Source: UBA1368 sp964563125 (lineage in GTDB: Bacteria > Bacillota > Syntrophomonadia > Syntrophomonadales > Syntrophomonadaceae). Taken from it: 27,428 bases of DNA. Position 1 is the first letter of the stretch; each line of letters starts with the position of its first letter. Shown piece by piece: positions 1 to 6,287 of this stretch. The translations under genes were made by a program, and so were the position numbers. Under the pieces are notes generated by a model. It saw only the letters and a list, made by a program, of their open reading frames with translations, was not told the DNA's origin and made no database searches. Location of the stretch: contig CAZLVY010000026.1 of assembly GCA_964563125.1 (NCBI GenBank), positions 1 through 27,428 of the forward strand, in the 5' to 3' direction.

Positions 1-193
1 ATTCCTGGTCGGGCACCTGTTTTATACATACCAGTATTTTCATATTCGTCCTCTGCTGCTCTGCACTCCTGCCGGCATATCCGGGAAGGGCAGAAATATT
101 TTCACGAGAAAAGTTAATTAATTCTATGCTTGCCTGCATATGTTTTAGTTATAGAAATAATATTCCCGACCCGACGAAATGTCAACATAAAAA

Positions 194-205
194 ACGGACG
201 TCCGT
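194..205. promoter_or_regulatory. perfect 12-bp palindrome, candidate TetR operator
   Basis: ACGGACGTCCGT is a perfect 12-bp palindrome lying 10 bp upstream of the predicted -35 of the five-gene operon that starts at 265. The operon encodes its own TetR-family regulator, and that family binds short palindromes near its own promoter, so this is the best operator candidate. The A-run before it and T-run after it could instead make it a tight hairpin ending an upstream transcript, but a palindrome with no loop is a poor terminator. Confidence 0.45.
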
Positions 206-215
206 CTTTTTTTGC

Positions 216-244
216 TTGACTTTTTTACAAAATATAACTAATCT
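216..244 (+). promoter_or_regulatory. sigma-A-like promoter of the acyl-CoA operon
   Basis: TTGACT (216-221) and TAATCT (239-244) are separated by 17 bp and lie about 20 bp before the first start codon. Only one or two bases in each box differ from the sigma-70/sigma-A consensus. The AGGAGGAG ribosome site follows at 252-259. No other promoter is evident before 5000, so the five genes probably share this one. Confidence 0.55.
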
Positions 245-264
245 GAATTCATAGGAGGAGTTAT

Positions 265-975
265 ATGAGCCAATTATTTTTCATTCGTCACGGGCAGGCT
301 TCTTTCGGCCAGGAGAATTACGATATCCTTTCCGAGCTTGGCAAAGAGCAGTCTCTGCTGGCGGCGCAGTATTTATTACATACCGACTTGTCTTTCGACC
401 GGGCCTACTCCGGGACGCTGAACCGTCAGGTGGAAACAGCGGCTGTGGTTCTTAAGCATTTGCAGGCCAACACTAACGCGGCCCCAACCCTTACGAAAAT
501 CAACGGGCTCAATGAGTACCCGTTTGAATCGATAATAAGTCATTACTTTCCGCTTCTGGCCTCCGAGGACAGATCTCTTTATCAGCATGTGGAGAAAGCC
601 TTCACGGACAATAGGTCGTTTCAGCTCCTTTTTGACCGGGCTGTCAACCGCTGGCTGGCGGGTGATGCGCACCCGGATGAGATCGAGGGCTGGAACTTGT
701 TTGTAGAGCGGGTCGATGCTAGCATCAAACAAATCGCCGCAGAAAACGATAAGAACAGCCGAATATTAATCTTCTCTTCGGGAGGGGTGATATCGGCTGC
801 ACTACATCTCGCCACCCGCATGACCCCCTATGACTCGATGCGCACAGGCTGGGGACTGGTCAACACCTCGATCACAAAATTCAGGTTCGGAAGCGCCGGC
901 CTGATTTTGCATACTTTTAACAGCTACCCGCACCTGGAAAGTTACCAGGCAGGTGAACTAATTACCTACAGATAA
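265..975 (+). CDS. histidine phosphatase-fold protein (phosphoglycerate mutase-like)
   Basis: A 236-residue cytoplasmic protein of the histidine phosphatase (PGM-like) superfamily. The N-terminal signature is clear: RHGQAS at residues 8-13, with His9 the expected phospho-accepting residue. The second conserved segment, normally S-H-G-G, reads FSSGGVI with Ser172 where the second catalytic His is expected; the family's GG and hydrophobic context are kept. The protein may therefore be a weak or specialised phosphatase, or a phosphate-binding partner. It is the first gene of a five-gene operon, 10 bp before an acyl-CoA dehydrogenase and near an APH-type kinase, so a role in handling a phosphorylated acyl intermediate is a reasonable inference. 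The ATG is preceded by AGGAGGAG at ideal spacing. Fold is sure, substrate unknown. Confidence 0.85.
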   Translation: MSQLFFIRHGQASFGQENYDILSELGKEQSLLAAQYLLHTDLSFDRAYSGTLNRQVETAAVVLKHLQANTNAAPTLTKINGLNEYPFESIISHYFPLLASEDRSLYQHVEKAFTDNRSFQLLFDRAVNRWLAGDAHPDEIEGWNLFVERVDASIKQIAAENDKNSRILIFSSGGVISAALHLATRMTPYDSMRTGWGLVNTSITKFRFGSAGLILHTFNSYPHLESYQAGELITYR

Positions 976-985
976 GGAGGAGCGT

Positions 986-2185
986 ATGGATTTTGCAGTA
1001 TCAGACAAGATGAAAGCCATTACCGGGATGATCAACGAGTTTGTGGACAAAGAGCTGATACCCCTTGAGCATGAGTTTCTTACCAAGGACTTCAGCCAGT
1101 TGCAGCCGGTACTCGAAGAGAAACGCAGAATGGTGAAACAGATGGAGCTCTGGGCGCCTAATCAGGATAAGGAATATGGCGGCATGGGGCTTAATCTGGT
1201 TGAGCACGGCCTGGTTTCCGAGGCTCTGGGCAGGACGCCGCTGGGGCATTACGCCTTCAATTGCCAGGCGCCGGATGCGGGCAACATGGAGATCCTTCAC
1301 AAATTCGGCACCCAGGAACAAAAGGAGAATTACCTGAAACCGCTGGTGGAAGGAAGGATCCGCAGCTGCTTTTCCATGACCGAGGTCGAGATGCCCGGCT
1401 CTAATCCGGTCATGATGGACACCACTGCGGTAAAGGACGGCGACGATTACATCATTAATGGCCAGAAATGGTATACCTCATCGGCTGACGGCGCCAGGTT
1501 CACCATATGTATGGCCGTGACCAATCCCGAGGCCCCGAAGCATCTGCGCGCCAGCATGATCATCGTTCCTACTGACAATCCGGGATATAACCTGGTGAGA
1601 AATATTCCGGTCATGGGACATGCGGGCAGCGGCTACTTCAGTCACGGCGAGGTGCTGTTCCAGTCATGCCGGGTTCCGCAAAGCAATCTGCTGGGGCCTG
1701 AAGGTATGGGCTTTGCCATTGCCCAGGAGAGGCTGGGCCCCGGGCGCATACACCACTGCATGCGGTGGATCGGTGTCTGCAACCGGGCGTTTGAGCTGAT
1801 GTGCAAGCGGGTCAACCAGCGGATCATGACCCCCGACGGTCAGACCCTGGCCACCAAGCAGATCATTCAGGCCATGGTGGCGGAATCGGCAGCGGAACTG
1901 CAGGCTGCAAGGCTTATGACTCTGCACGCCGCCTGGCAGATCGACAACCTGGGGCAGAAGGCAGCCAAGGTCGACATTTCCCTAATCAAATTCTTTGTAG
2001 CCAATGTGATGCAAAACATCGTTGACCGGTCACTGCAGGTCCACGGCGGCCTGGGAATGACCGATGATACCATACTGGCGTTTTTCTTCCGCCATGAACG
2101 GGCGGCCCGCATTTACGACGGCGCTGATGAAGTGCACAAGATGAACGTGGCCAGGGCCATACTCAAACAATATGCCCAGAAATAA
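986..2185 (+). CDS. acyl-CoA dehydrogenase, ACAD10/11 (LvaC)-like
   Basis: A 399-residue flavoprotein of full family length. Visible landmarks are the flavin-binding stretch CFSMTEVEMPGSNP (near residue 130), the NGQKWYTS segment, ERLGPGR, and the C-terminal QVHGGLGMTDD and RIYDGADEVH motifs. In typical acyl-CoA dehydrogenases the last motif contains YEG, whose Glu is the catalytic base; here it is YDG, as in ACAD10/11-type enzymes (DGPDEVH). These partner an APH-type kinase, and one is encoded 0.7 kb downstream. In the Pseudomonas lva pathway such an enzyme acts on 4-phosphoacyl-CoA, releasing phosphate. That specificity here is inference; a conventional alpha,beta-dehydrogenase remains possible. 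An AGGAGGAG ribosome site starts in the stop codon region of the preceding gene, indicating translational coupling. Confidence 0.93.
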   Translation: MDFAVSDKMKAITGMINEFVDKELIPLEHEFLTKDFSQLQPVLEEKRRMVKQMELWAPNQDKEYGGMGLNLVEHGLVSEALGRTPLGHYAFNCQAPDAGNMEILHKFGTQEQKENYLKPLVEGRIRSCFSMTEVEMPGSNPVMMDTTAVKDGDDYIINGQKWYTSSADGARFTICMAVTNPEAPKHLRASMIIVPTDNPGYNLVRNIPVMGHAGSGYFSHGEVLFQSCRVPQSNLLGPEGMGFAIAQERLGPGRIHHCMRWIGVCNRAFELMCKRVNQRIMTPDGQTLATKQIIQAMVAESAAELQAARLMTLHAAWQIDNLGQKAAKVDISLIKFFVANVMQNIVDRSLQVHGGLGMTDDTILAFFFRHERAARIYDGADEVHKMNVARAILKQYAQK

Positions 2186-2201
2186 TAAGGATTGGTAGTT
2201 T

Positions 2202-2885
2202 ATGATTTACAGCGAATTTAAAAAAATGGTGAATATCTCCAAGGAAGAGATTTCAGGTCAGATCCTGGAGCGCAACCGCGATTCCATCAAGGTTAAGAAG
2301 GAAAAGAAGGTGATCGAAAACCTGATACGGATCATCGATGCCACCCTGGATATCTGCAGCAAAAAGAACTTTCAGGCCATGAGCATCAGGGATCTTTCGG
2401 CCGCTTCGGGCTTGAGCCGCGGCGCGCTATACTCCTATTTCACCAGCAAGGAGGAACTGCTGGTCTTGATCCTGTCCCAGGGCCGGGAAATAGCCAACCG
2501 GGTACTGACCGAACAGATCGCCCGAGGCAGCGGTCCCGCGGAAAAACTGAGGCTGGCCATCAAGTCCCACATCTATCTCTCTGAGGCCATGCAGACCTGG
2601 TTCTATTTCACCTACATCGAGGCCAGGAACCTGCCCCGCGATGAGCAGAAGCGGGCCATCGAGAGTGAGCTTTATACTGAGAAGATATTCATCGATATTA
2701 TCAATGAAGGCATTGCGGCAAAGGTATTCCGGGATGAAAATGTGATTCTGGCAGCCTCGGTGACCAAGGCCATGCTGCAGGACTGGTACCTGAAGCGTTG
2801 GAAATACAAGAACCGTAAAGTATCAGTGGACGATTATGCAGACTTTGTAATCCATGTGGTGGAATCAATTCTGCTGATCAAATAA
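2202..2885 (+). CDS. TetR/AcrR-family transcriptional regulator
   Basis: A 227-residue protein with a TetR helix-turn-helix at about residues 55-85 (MSIRDLSAASGLSRGALYSY, then FTSKEELL), followed by an all-helical ligand domain. The HTH is preceded by an unusually long charged N-terminal stretch of about 35 residues; a later start is possible because the AAGGA ribosome site before 2202 is modest. It lies inside the acyl-CoA operon, 16 bp after the dehydrogenase and 17 bp before the kinase, so it probably senses an acyl-CoA-type ligand and controls this operon, with the palindrome at 194-205 as candidate operator. The ligand cannot be read from the sequence. Confidence 0.9.
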   Translation: MIYSEFKKMVNISKEEISGQILERNRDSIKVKKEKKVIENLIRIIDATLDICSKKNFQAMSIRDLSAASGLSRGALYSYFTSKEELLVLILSQGREIANRVLTEQIARGSGPAEKLRLAIKSHIYLSEAMQTWFYFTYIEARNLPRDEQKRAIESELYTEKIFIDIINEGIAAKVFRDENVILAASVTKAMLQDWYLKRWKYKNRKVSVDDYADFVIHVVESILLIK

Positions 2886-2902
2886 TTTATGGGGGGTGTA
2901 AT

Positions 2903-3973
2903 ATGAGTGATTTAAATGATCGCGCTACATCCATAAGGAGCGGCGAGGAACTTGATGCCCAGGTGGTCTTGGACTTTTTAAAAGCCAGTATCACCGGTCT
3001 GGATGGTGAGATGGAGATCAAGCAGTTTCCCAGCGGCTTCTCCAACCTGACCTATTCGGTAAAGGTGGGAGAGCGGGAGATGGTCTTGCGCAGGCCGCCC
3101 TTCGGCAAAAAGGCCAAGACCGCCCACGATATGGGACGCGAGTATAAAGTGCTCAGCGCATTAAAACCTTTGTTTCCCTACTGCCCGCAGCCGCTGGTTT
3201 ATACCGAGGATGAGGCCGTAATGGGGTGCCCGTTTTACGTGATGGAGCACATACCGGGCATTATTCTGCGCCGGGACCTGCCGCCGGGCATGGAACTAAA
3301 CGCCCAGGAGGCGCGAACTTTAAGCGAAAACCTGATCAAGGTGCAGCACCAGCTGCATTCGGTGGACTACGTGCAGGCAGGGCTGGCCGACTTCGGCAAG
3401 CCCGAAGGTTATGTGAAACGTCAGGTCGAAGGCTGGAGCGGCCGCTACCGGGATGCCAGGACGCCTGATGCTCCGGATTTCGAAAAGGTGATGCAGTGGC
3501 TCCACGATAAGATGCCCGGCGAATCGGGGATCGTGGGGATCATTCACAACGATTTCAAATTCGACAACGCAGTGCTGGACCCCCAGAACCCCACGGAGAT
3601 CATCGGCATTCTCGACTGGGAAATGGCAACCCTGGGTGACCCCTTAATGGACCTGGGTTCTTCATTGGGATACTGGGTGGAAAAGGATGACCCGGAAATA
3701 ATGCAGGCCATTCGCCAGATGCCCACCCACCTTGACGGCATGCTCACCAGGAAAGAACAGTTCGCTCTCTATGGTGAACTGATGGGGGTAAAGTCAGATA
3801 AATTTGATTTTTATTACTGCTTCGGCTTGTTCAGGCTGGCGGTCATCGCCCAGCAGATTTACTACCGCTTCTACCACGGGCAGACCAAGGACCAGCGCTT
3901 CGGGATGCTCATCCATGCAATCAAGGCGCTGGAAGCAGCGGCGCTGCAGGTCATTGCCAAGTCGGATCTTTAA
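2903..3973 (+). CDS. APH-family kinase, ACAD10/11 N-domain / LvaA-like
   Basis: A 356-residue kinase of the aminoglycoside phosphotransferase fold. The glycine-rich start GFSNLTYSV and the VLRRPP strand resemble the ATP-binding lobe. The catalytic loop HNDFKFDN (His215, Asp217, Asn222) matches the Brenner motif HxDxxxxN, and the metal-binding segment is GILDWE (Asp238). YVMEHIPG is the hinge. This subgroup is known as the N-terminal domain of animal ACAD10/11 and as LvaA of the Pseudomonas levulinate pathway, where it phosphorylates the 4-hydroxyl of acyl-CoAs. An ACAD of the matching subgroup is encoded in the same operon. It is not expected to be an antibiotic-resistance enzyme. The ribosome site is GGGGGTG. 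Family sure, 4-hydroxyacyl-CoA substrate inferred. Confidence 0.9.
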   Translation: MSDLNDRATSIRSGEELDAQVVLDFLKASITGLDGEMEIKQFPSGFSNLTYSVKVGEREMVLRRPPFGKKAKTAHDMGREYKVLSALKPLFPYCPQPLVYTEDEAVMGCPFYVMEHIPGIILRRDLPPGMELNAQEARTLSENLIKVQHQLHSVDYVQAGLADFGKPEGYVKRQVEGWSGRYRDARTPDAPDFEKVMQWLHDKMPGESGIVGIIHNDFKFDNAVLDPQNPTEIIGILDWEMATLGDPLMDLGSSLGYWVEKDDPEIMQAIRQMPTHLDGMLTRKEQFALYGELMGVKSDKFDFYYCFGLFRLAVIAQQIYYRFYHGQTKDQRFGMLIHAIKALEAAALQVIAKSDL

Positions 3974-4002
3974 TCATATCAATATAAAGAGGGGGGAATA
4001 AC

Positions 4003-4767
4003 ATGATCGTAGATTTCAGTTTAAAAGGAAAAATCGCGGTAGTGACCGGTGCCAGCCGCGGGATCGGCGAGAGCATCGCCAGGACCCTGGCCGAGTACGG
4101 CGCTGAGGTGATCATCACCAACAAGACCATGGAAGGTCTGCCGGAGGTGGAAGCAGCCATCCGGGCCGCAGGCGGCAAAGCGGTGGCCAGAGCGTGCCAC
4201 AATGGCGTCCTCTCAGAGATAGAAGACTTATTTAAATTTATCGAAGCTGATTATGGCAAGCTGGATATTTTGGTCAACAACGCCGCCATGAACTTTTACT
4301 TTGGCAATATCATCGACGCTTCAGAGGATGTTTGGGATAAAACCATGGAGGTAAACTTAAAGGGCACTTTTTTAATGTGCCAGAACGGCGCCAGACTGAT
4401 GATGAAAAACGGCGGCGGTTCCATCATCAATGTTGCTTCTATCAATGGCATAAAGCCTGCCCTGATGCAGGGAGTGTACTCAGTCACCAAGGCGGGTGTC
4501 ATCGCCCTGACCAAATCCTTTGCCAAGGAATTGGCTTCAGCTAAAGTCAGAGTAAACGCACTGCTCCCAGGGCTCACTGATACAAAATTCACTTCTGTAA
4601 TGATAAATAATGAAGAAATGATGGAAAAATACCTGATGCCGATGATACCGCTTCACCGGGCAGCACAGCCCGACGAAATGAGCGGTGCCGTGCTTTATCT
4701 GGCATCAGACGCATCATCATACACCACCGGCGCCACCATCGTGGTCGACGGCGGCGCCCTGGCCTAA
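4003..4767 (+). CDS. short-chain dehydrogenase/reductase (classical SDR)
   Basis: A 254-residue classical SDR with all signature elements: the cofactor-binding TGASRGIG (residues 15-22), NNAA, the catalytic Ser in NVASING, YSVTK (Tyr159, Lys163), and the C-terminal TTGATIVVDGG. It reduces or oxidises a hydroxyl/keto group with NAD(P)H. It is the last gene of the operon, 29 bp after the kinase, and would fit the oxidation of a 3-hydroxyacyl intermediate or of the starting hydroxy acid. SDR substrate cannot be read from sequence. The stop codon TAA is followed at once by the AGTTGCC edge of a mosaic repeat. Confidence 0.92.
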   Translation: MIVDFSLKGKIAVVTGASRGIGESIARTLAEYGAEVIITNKTMEGLPEVEAAIRAAGGKAVARACHNGVLSEIEDLFKFIEADYGKLDILVNNAAMNFYFGNIIDASEDVWDKTMEVNLKGTFLMCQNGARLMMKNGGGSIINVASINGIKPALMQGVYSVTKAGVIALTKSFAKELASAKVRVNALLPGLTDTKFTSVMINNEEMMEKYLMPMIPLHRAAQPDEMSGAVLYLASDASSYTTGATIVVDGGALA

Positions 4768-5146
4768 AGTTGCCAAGATGTTGCCGAGGGGGTCAGGCTT
4801 TCTGTGTTGCCGAGGGGAAAGTTGGACAGTTGGTAAGTTGGAAAGTTGGAAAGGGGTCAGGGGGGGGCGCTTCAATGTTGCCGAGGAAGCCTGACCCCGA
4901 ATGTTGCCAAAGAAAACGCTGGCGAGCTATTGCTCAACCCCTCACACCTCAACTCCTCACTCCTCACCCCTCACGCCTGACTCCAAATGTTGCCGAGGAA
5001 GCCTGACCCCNNNNNNNNNNNNNNNNNNNNNNNNNNNNNNNNNNNNNNNNNNNNNNNNNNNNNNNNNNNNNNNNNNNNNNNNNNNNNNNNNNNNNNNNNN
5101 NNNNNNNNNNAAATGTTGCCGAGGAAGCCTGACCCCGAATGTTGCC
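4768..5146. repeat. mosaic intergenic repeat, copy A (contains an N gap)
   Basis: Fills the space between the SDR stop codon and the stop codon of the convergent selenoprotein gene. It contains TGTTGCC caps (about seven), one GGGGTCAGGCTT arm (4789-4800) and three reverse-complement AAGCCTGACCCC arms (4887-4898, 4999-5010, 5125-5136), an 8-bp tandem tract AGTTGGNN x4 (4820-4851), and a 7-bp tract related to CCTCACN (4940-4981). The same modules recur at 9057, 10627 and 26238. Small ORFs called here are made only of repeat sequence. The copy number is unknown because of the gap at 5011-5110. Confidence 0.88.
5011..5110. other. assembly gap, 100 N
   Basis: Exactly 100 unknown bases, a placeholder length. 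The 26 bases before the gap (4985-5010) are identical to the 26 bases after it (5111-5136), both a repeat unit ending in AAGCCTGACCCC. The true sequence may be one collapsed unit or many. Confidence 0.99.
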
Positions 5147-5434
5147 TTACAATACGCCCTGGACTGAAAAGGACGGTTTAAAGAAGAGAAATTTGGGTTT
5201 TACATTAATATGAACAGTATCTTTGGTTTTTAAGTCCTTATCAATATAAATTTTGATGCCCTGGTATTCATACTCATTGAATTCAGACAGATTTTCATTT
5301 TTAGCATTTGATACCCCTGACCAGAGGGTTCGCATAGTACCTCTTCAAGACACGCAAATATCTACCTTTACAAAAAAAGCACCAGTGTCTTCTTTAATTG
5401 TATTTAAAGTTTTTTCATCAATAACAAACTTCAT
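5147..5434 (-). CDS. small HesB-like / CC-Se-motif selenoprotein (in-frame UGA = Sec)
   Basis: Reading from the ATG at 5434, the frame gives 29 residues, an in-frame TGA (5347-5345), then 65 more residues to TAA: 95 residues with Sec at 30. The start is marked by AAGGAGGTGT nine bases or less upstream. The residues around the TGA are C-V-S-U, a CxxU redox-type motif (Cys27, Sec30). The overall pattern, with a beta-rich fold, a GIKIYID strand in the middle and a C-terminal FSVQGV strand, resembles the short HesB/IscA-like (seleno)proteins of anaerobic Firmicutes. A hairpin with a GGU-containing loop sits 16-30 nt after the UGA, as bacterial SECIS elements do. Role is probably thiol/persulfide or metal chemistry in the cytoplasm (inference). 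If UGA were a true stop, the gene would be a pseudogene, but conserved-looking coding continues after it. Confidence 0.82.
5313..5329 (-). promoter_or_regulatory. bacterial SECIS-like hairpin
   Basis: On the mRNA strand, CCCU-CUGGUC-AGGG forms a 4-bp G/C-rich stem (extendable by an alternative register with ACCC/GGGU) with a 6-nt loop carrying GGU. It begins 16-17 nt after the UGA, within the spacing known for bacterial SECIS elements bound by SelB. The loop resembles the AGGUCU loop of the E. coli fdhF SECIS. Confidence 0.65.
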
Positions 5435-5451
5435 GTATTTACACCTCCTTG

Positions 5452-5468
5452 ATACCCTAATGGGGTAT
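5452..5468. promoter_or_regulatory. CsoR/CstR-like operator before the selenoprotein gene
   Basis: ATACCC-TAATG-GGGTAT is an inverted repeat typical of the CsoR/RcnR/CstR repressor family, which respond to copper, nickel/cobalt or persulfide. It lies between the predicted -10 (5482-5477) and the ribosome site of the selenoprotein gene, covering the likely transcription start. No CsoR-family gene is in the window, so the regulator would act in trans. Confidence 0.5.
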
Positions 5469-5476
5469 ATAATTAT

Positions 5477-5505
5477 ATTGTAAATCAGTTAGTGAAAAAA
5501 GGCAA
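5477..5505 (-). promoter_or_regulatory. promoter of the selenoprotein gene
   Basis: On the minus strand TTGCCT (5505-5500) and TACAAT (5482-5477) are spaced by 17 bp. An overlapping TATAAT lies a few bases further downstream. The ATACCC operator follows immediately. Confidence 0.5.
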
Positions 5506-5765
5506 TGGCGCAGGCGCCTACGATTAATGAAACTATTTAATCCAAATCAGCCTGGCATAGCTGCCAGCGCATCGATTATATGAATTAGTATTTAATAATA
5601 TCTAACGGAACGAACTGAAATATTCGCTATAAATAATGTAAGAATGCGTTATTAACGAATAGGAGGGGCGTTTGCTTTTTTATACCAGTTAGACGATGTA
5701 AGTATAGAAACCTGAAATTTATAAATACTACTATTGAATTTTAAATTTGAAAGGAGTGCTGACCA
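5506..5765. other. AT-rich divergent intergenic region without a gene
   Basis: Leads from the selenoprotein promoter to the small peptide gene at 5766. I see no ORF with a ribosome site, no RNA gene and no copy of either repeat family. It should hold the promoter for the 46-residue gene, but no convincing -35/-10 pair stands out. Confidence 0.5.
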
Positions 5766-5906
5766 ATGGCTGGTAATAAGAAGAAAAACAAGAAAAGCTC
5801 AGAAGTAAACAATGATCAAAATAACAATAACTGCCCTAAAAAAGAGGGAGATAACTGCCTGGTACCGGGTGGTTTTAATGATACCGATCCAGTAGGCGGC
5901 GGATAA
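5766..5906 (+). CDS. 46-residue hypothetical peptide, Lys/Asn-rich, two Cys, GGG tail
   Basis: A short ORF with a good ribosome site (GAAAGGAGTG) a few bases before its ATG. The product begins MAGNKKKNKKSSEV, continues with an Asn/Asp-rich stretch holding two cysteines seven residues apart (CPKKEGDNC), and ends in GGFNDTDPVGGG. No signal peptide or membrane segment is visible. I do not recognise it. The highly charged start and short acidic, Gly-rich tail could suit a small modified peptide, a nucleic-acid-binding peptide or an antitoxin-like partner, but nothing proves any of these. A strong inverted repeat follows the stop codon. It is 381 bp before the 922-residue fusion gene on the same strand. 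Confidence 0.55.
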   Translation: MAGNKKKNKKSSEVNNDQNNNNCPKKEGDNCLVPGGFNDTDPVGGG

Positions 5907-5921
5907 TGTAAGGGACTATCA

Positions 5922-5961
5922 TGTCAAGTCCCGGCAAATTTACACCATCCGGGGCTTGACA
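5922..5961 (+). terminator. 13-bp inverted repeat after the small peptide gene
   Basis: TGTCAAGTCCCGG (5922-5934) pairs with CCGGGGCTTGACA (5949-5961) over 13 positions, one of them G-U, around a 14-nt loop. It begins 16 bp after the stop codon of the 46-residue gene. There is no T-run after it, so it may act as an RNA-stabilising hairpin or factor-dependent stop rather than a classical intrinsic terminator. Confidence 0.5.
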
Positions 5962-6207
5962 CACTGATTATCTCAACAACACCACTACAACCACGTACAC
6001 TGTGCACCCACCCCCTTCGACGCCACCGCAACGCCACTACTACTACCCTGCCACGCACCTGCAACTATATACCCCTGTTACTTTATCCGGGGAAGCAAGA
6101 ATAACGCCTGCCTGCCATGTGAATCATACGTGCTCTCGTGATAACCGGCAGAGTTCCCGTCTGCTGCTGCAAATATTTAACCACTGCTTGAGTATCCCTT
6201 GCTTCCA
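5962..6207. other. C-rich intergenic region without a supported gene
   Basis: Base composition changes here to C- and A-rich on the plus strand (many CCAC and CTAC triplets). The open frames that cross it have no ribosome site and no recognisable protein. I see no RNA gene. Confidence 0.45.
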
Positions 6208-6236
6208 TTGTGAAAACATGGATATTGCTACATAAT
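6208..6236 (+). promoter_or_regulatory. candidate promoter of the 922-residue fusion gene
   Basis: TTGTGA (6208-6213) and CATAAT (6231-6236) are 17 bp apart, about 50 bp before the ATG at 6288. A short inverted pair TCCAT/ATGGA overlaps the -35 and could bind a regulator. Confidence 0.4.
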
Positions 6237-6287
6237 ATAAGGTAAGGGATAAAAGGGGTTAGTTTTGGACGAAAAGGAGCATTTATT

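Noticed and set aside
2903..3973. Aminoglycoside-resistance phosphotransferase
   Set aside because: The fold is shared, but the motifs and operon partners fit the ACAD10/11-LvaA subgroup.
4768..5146. CRISPR array
   Set aside because: Repeat units are irregular, overlap, occur in both orientations and lack equal-length unique spacers; no cas gene is present.
5147..5335. A stand-alone 62-residue protein starting at the ATG at 5335
   Set aside because: It has no ribosome site, and the same frame continues upstream through one TGA to a strongly marked start; it is the second part of the selenoprotein.
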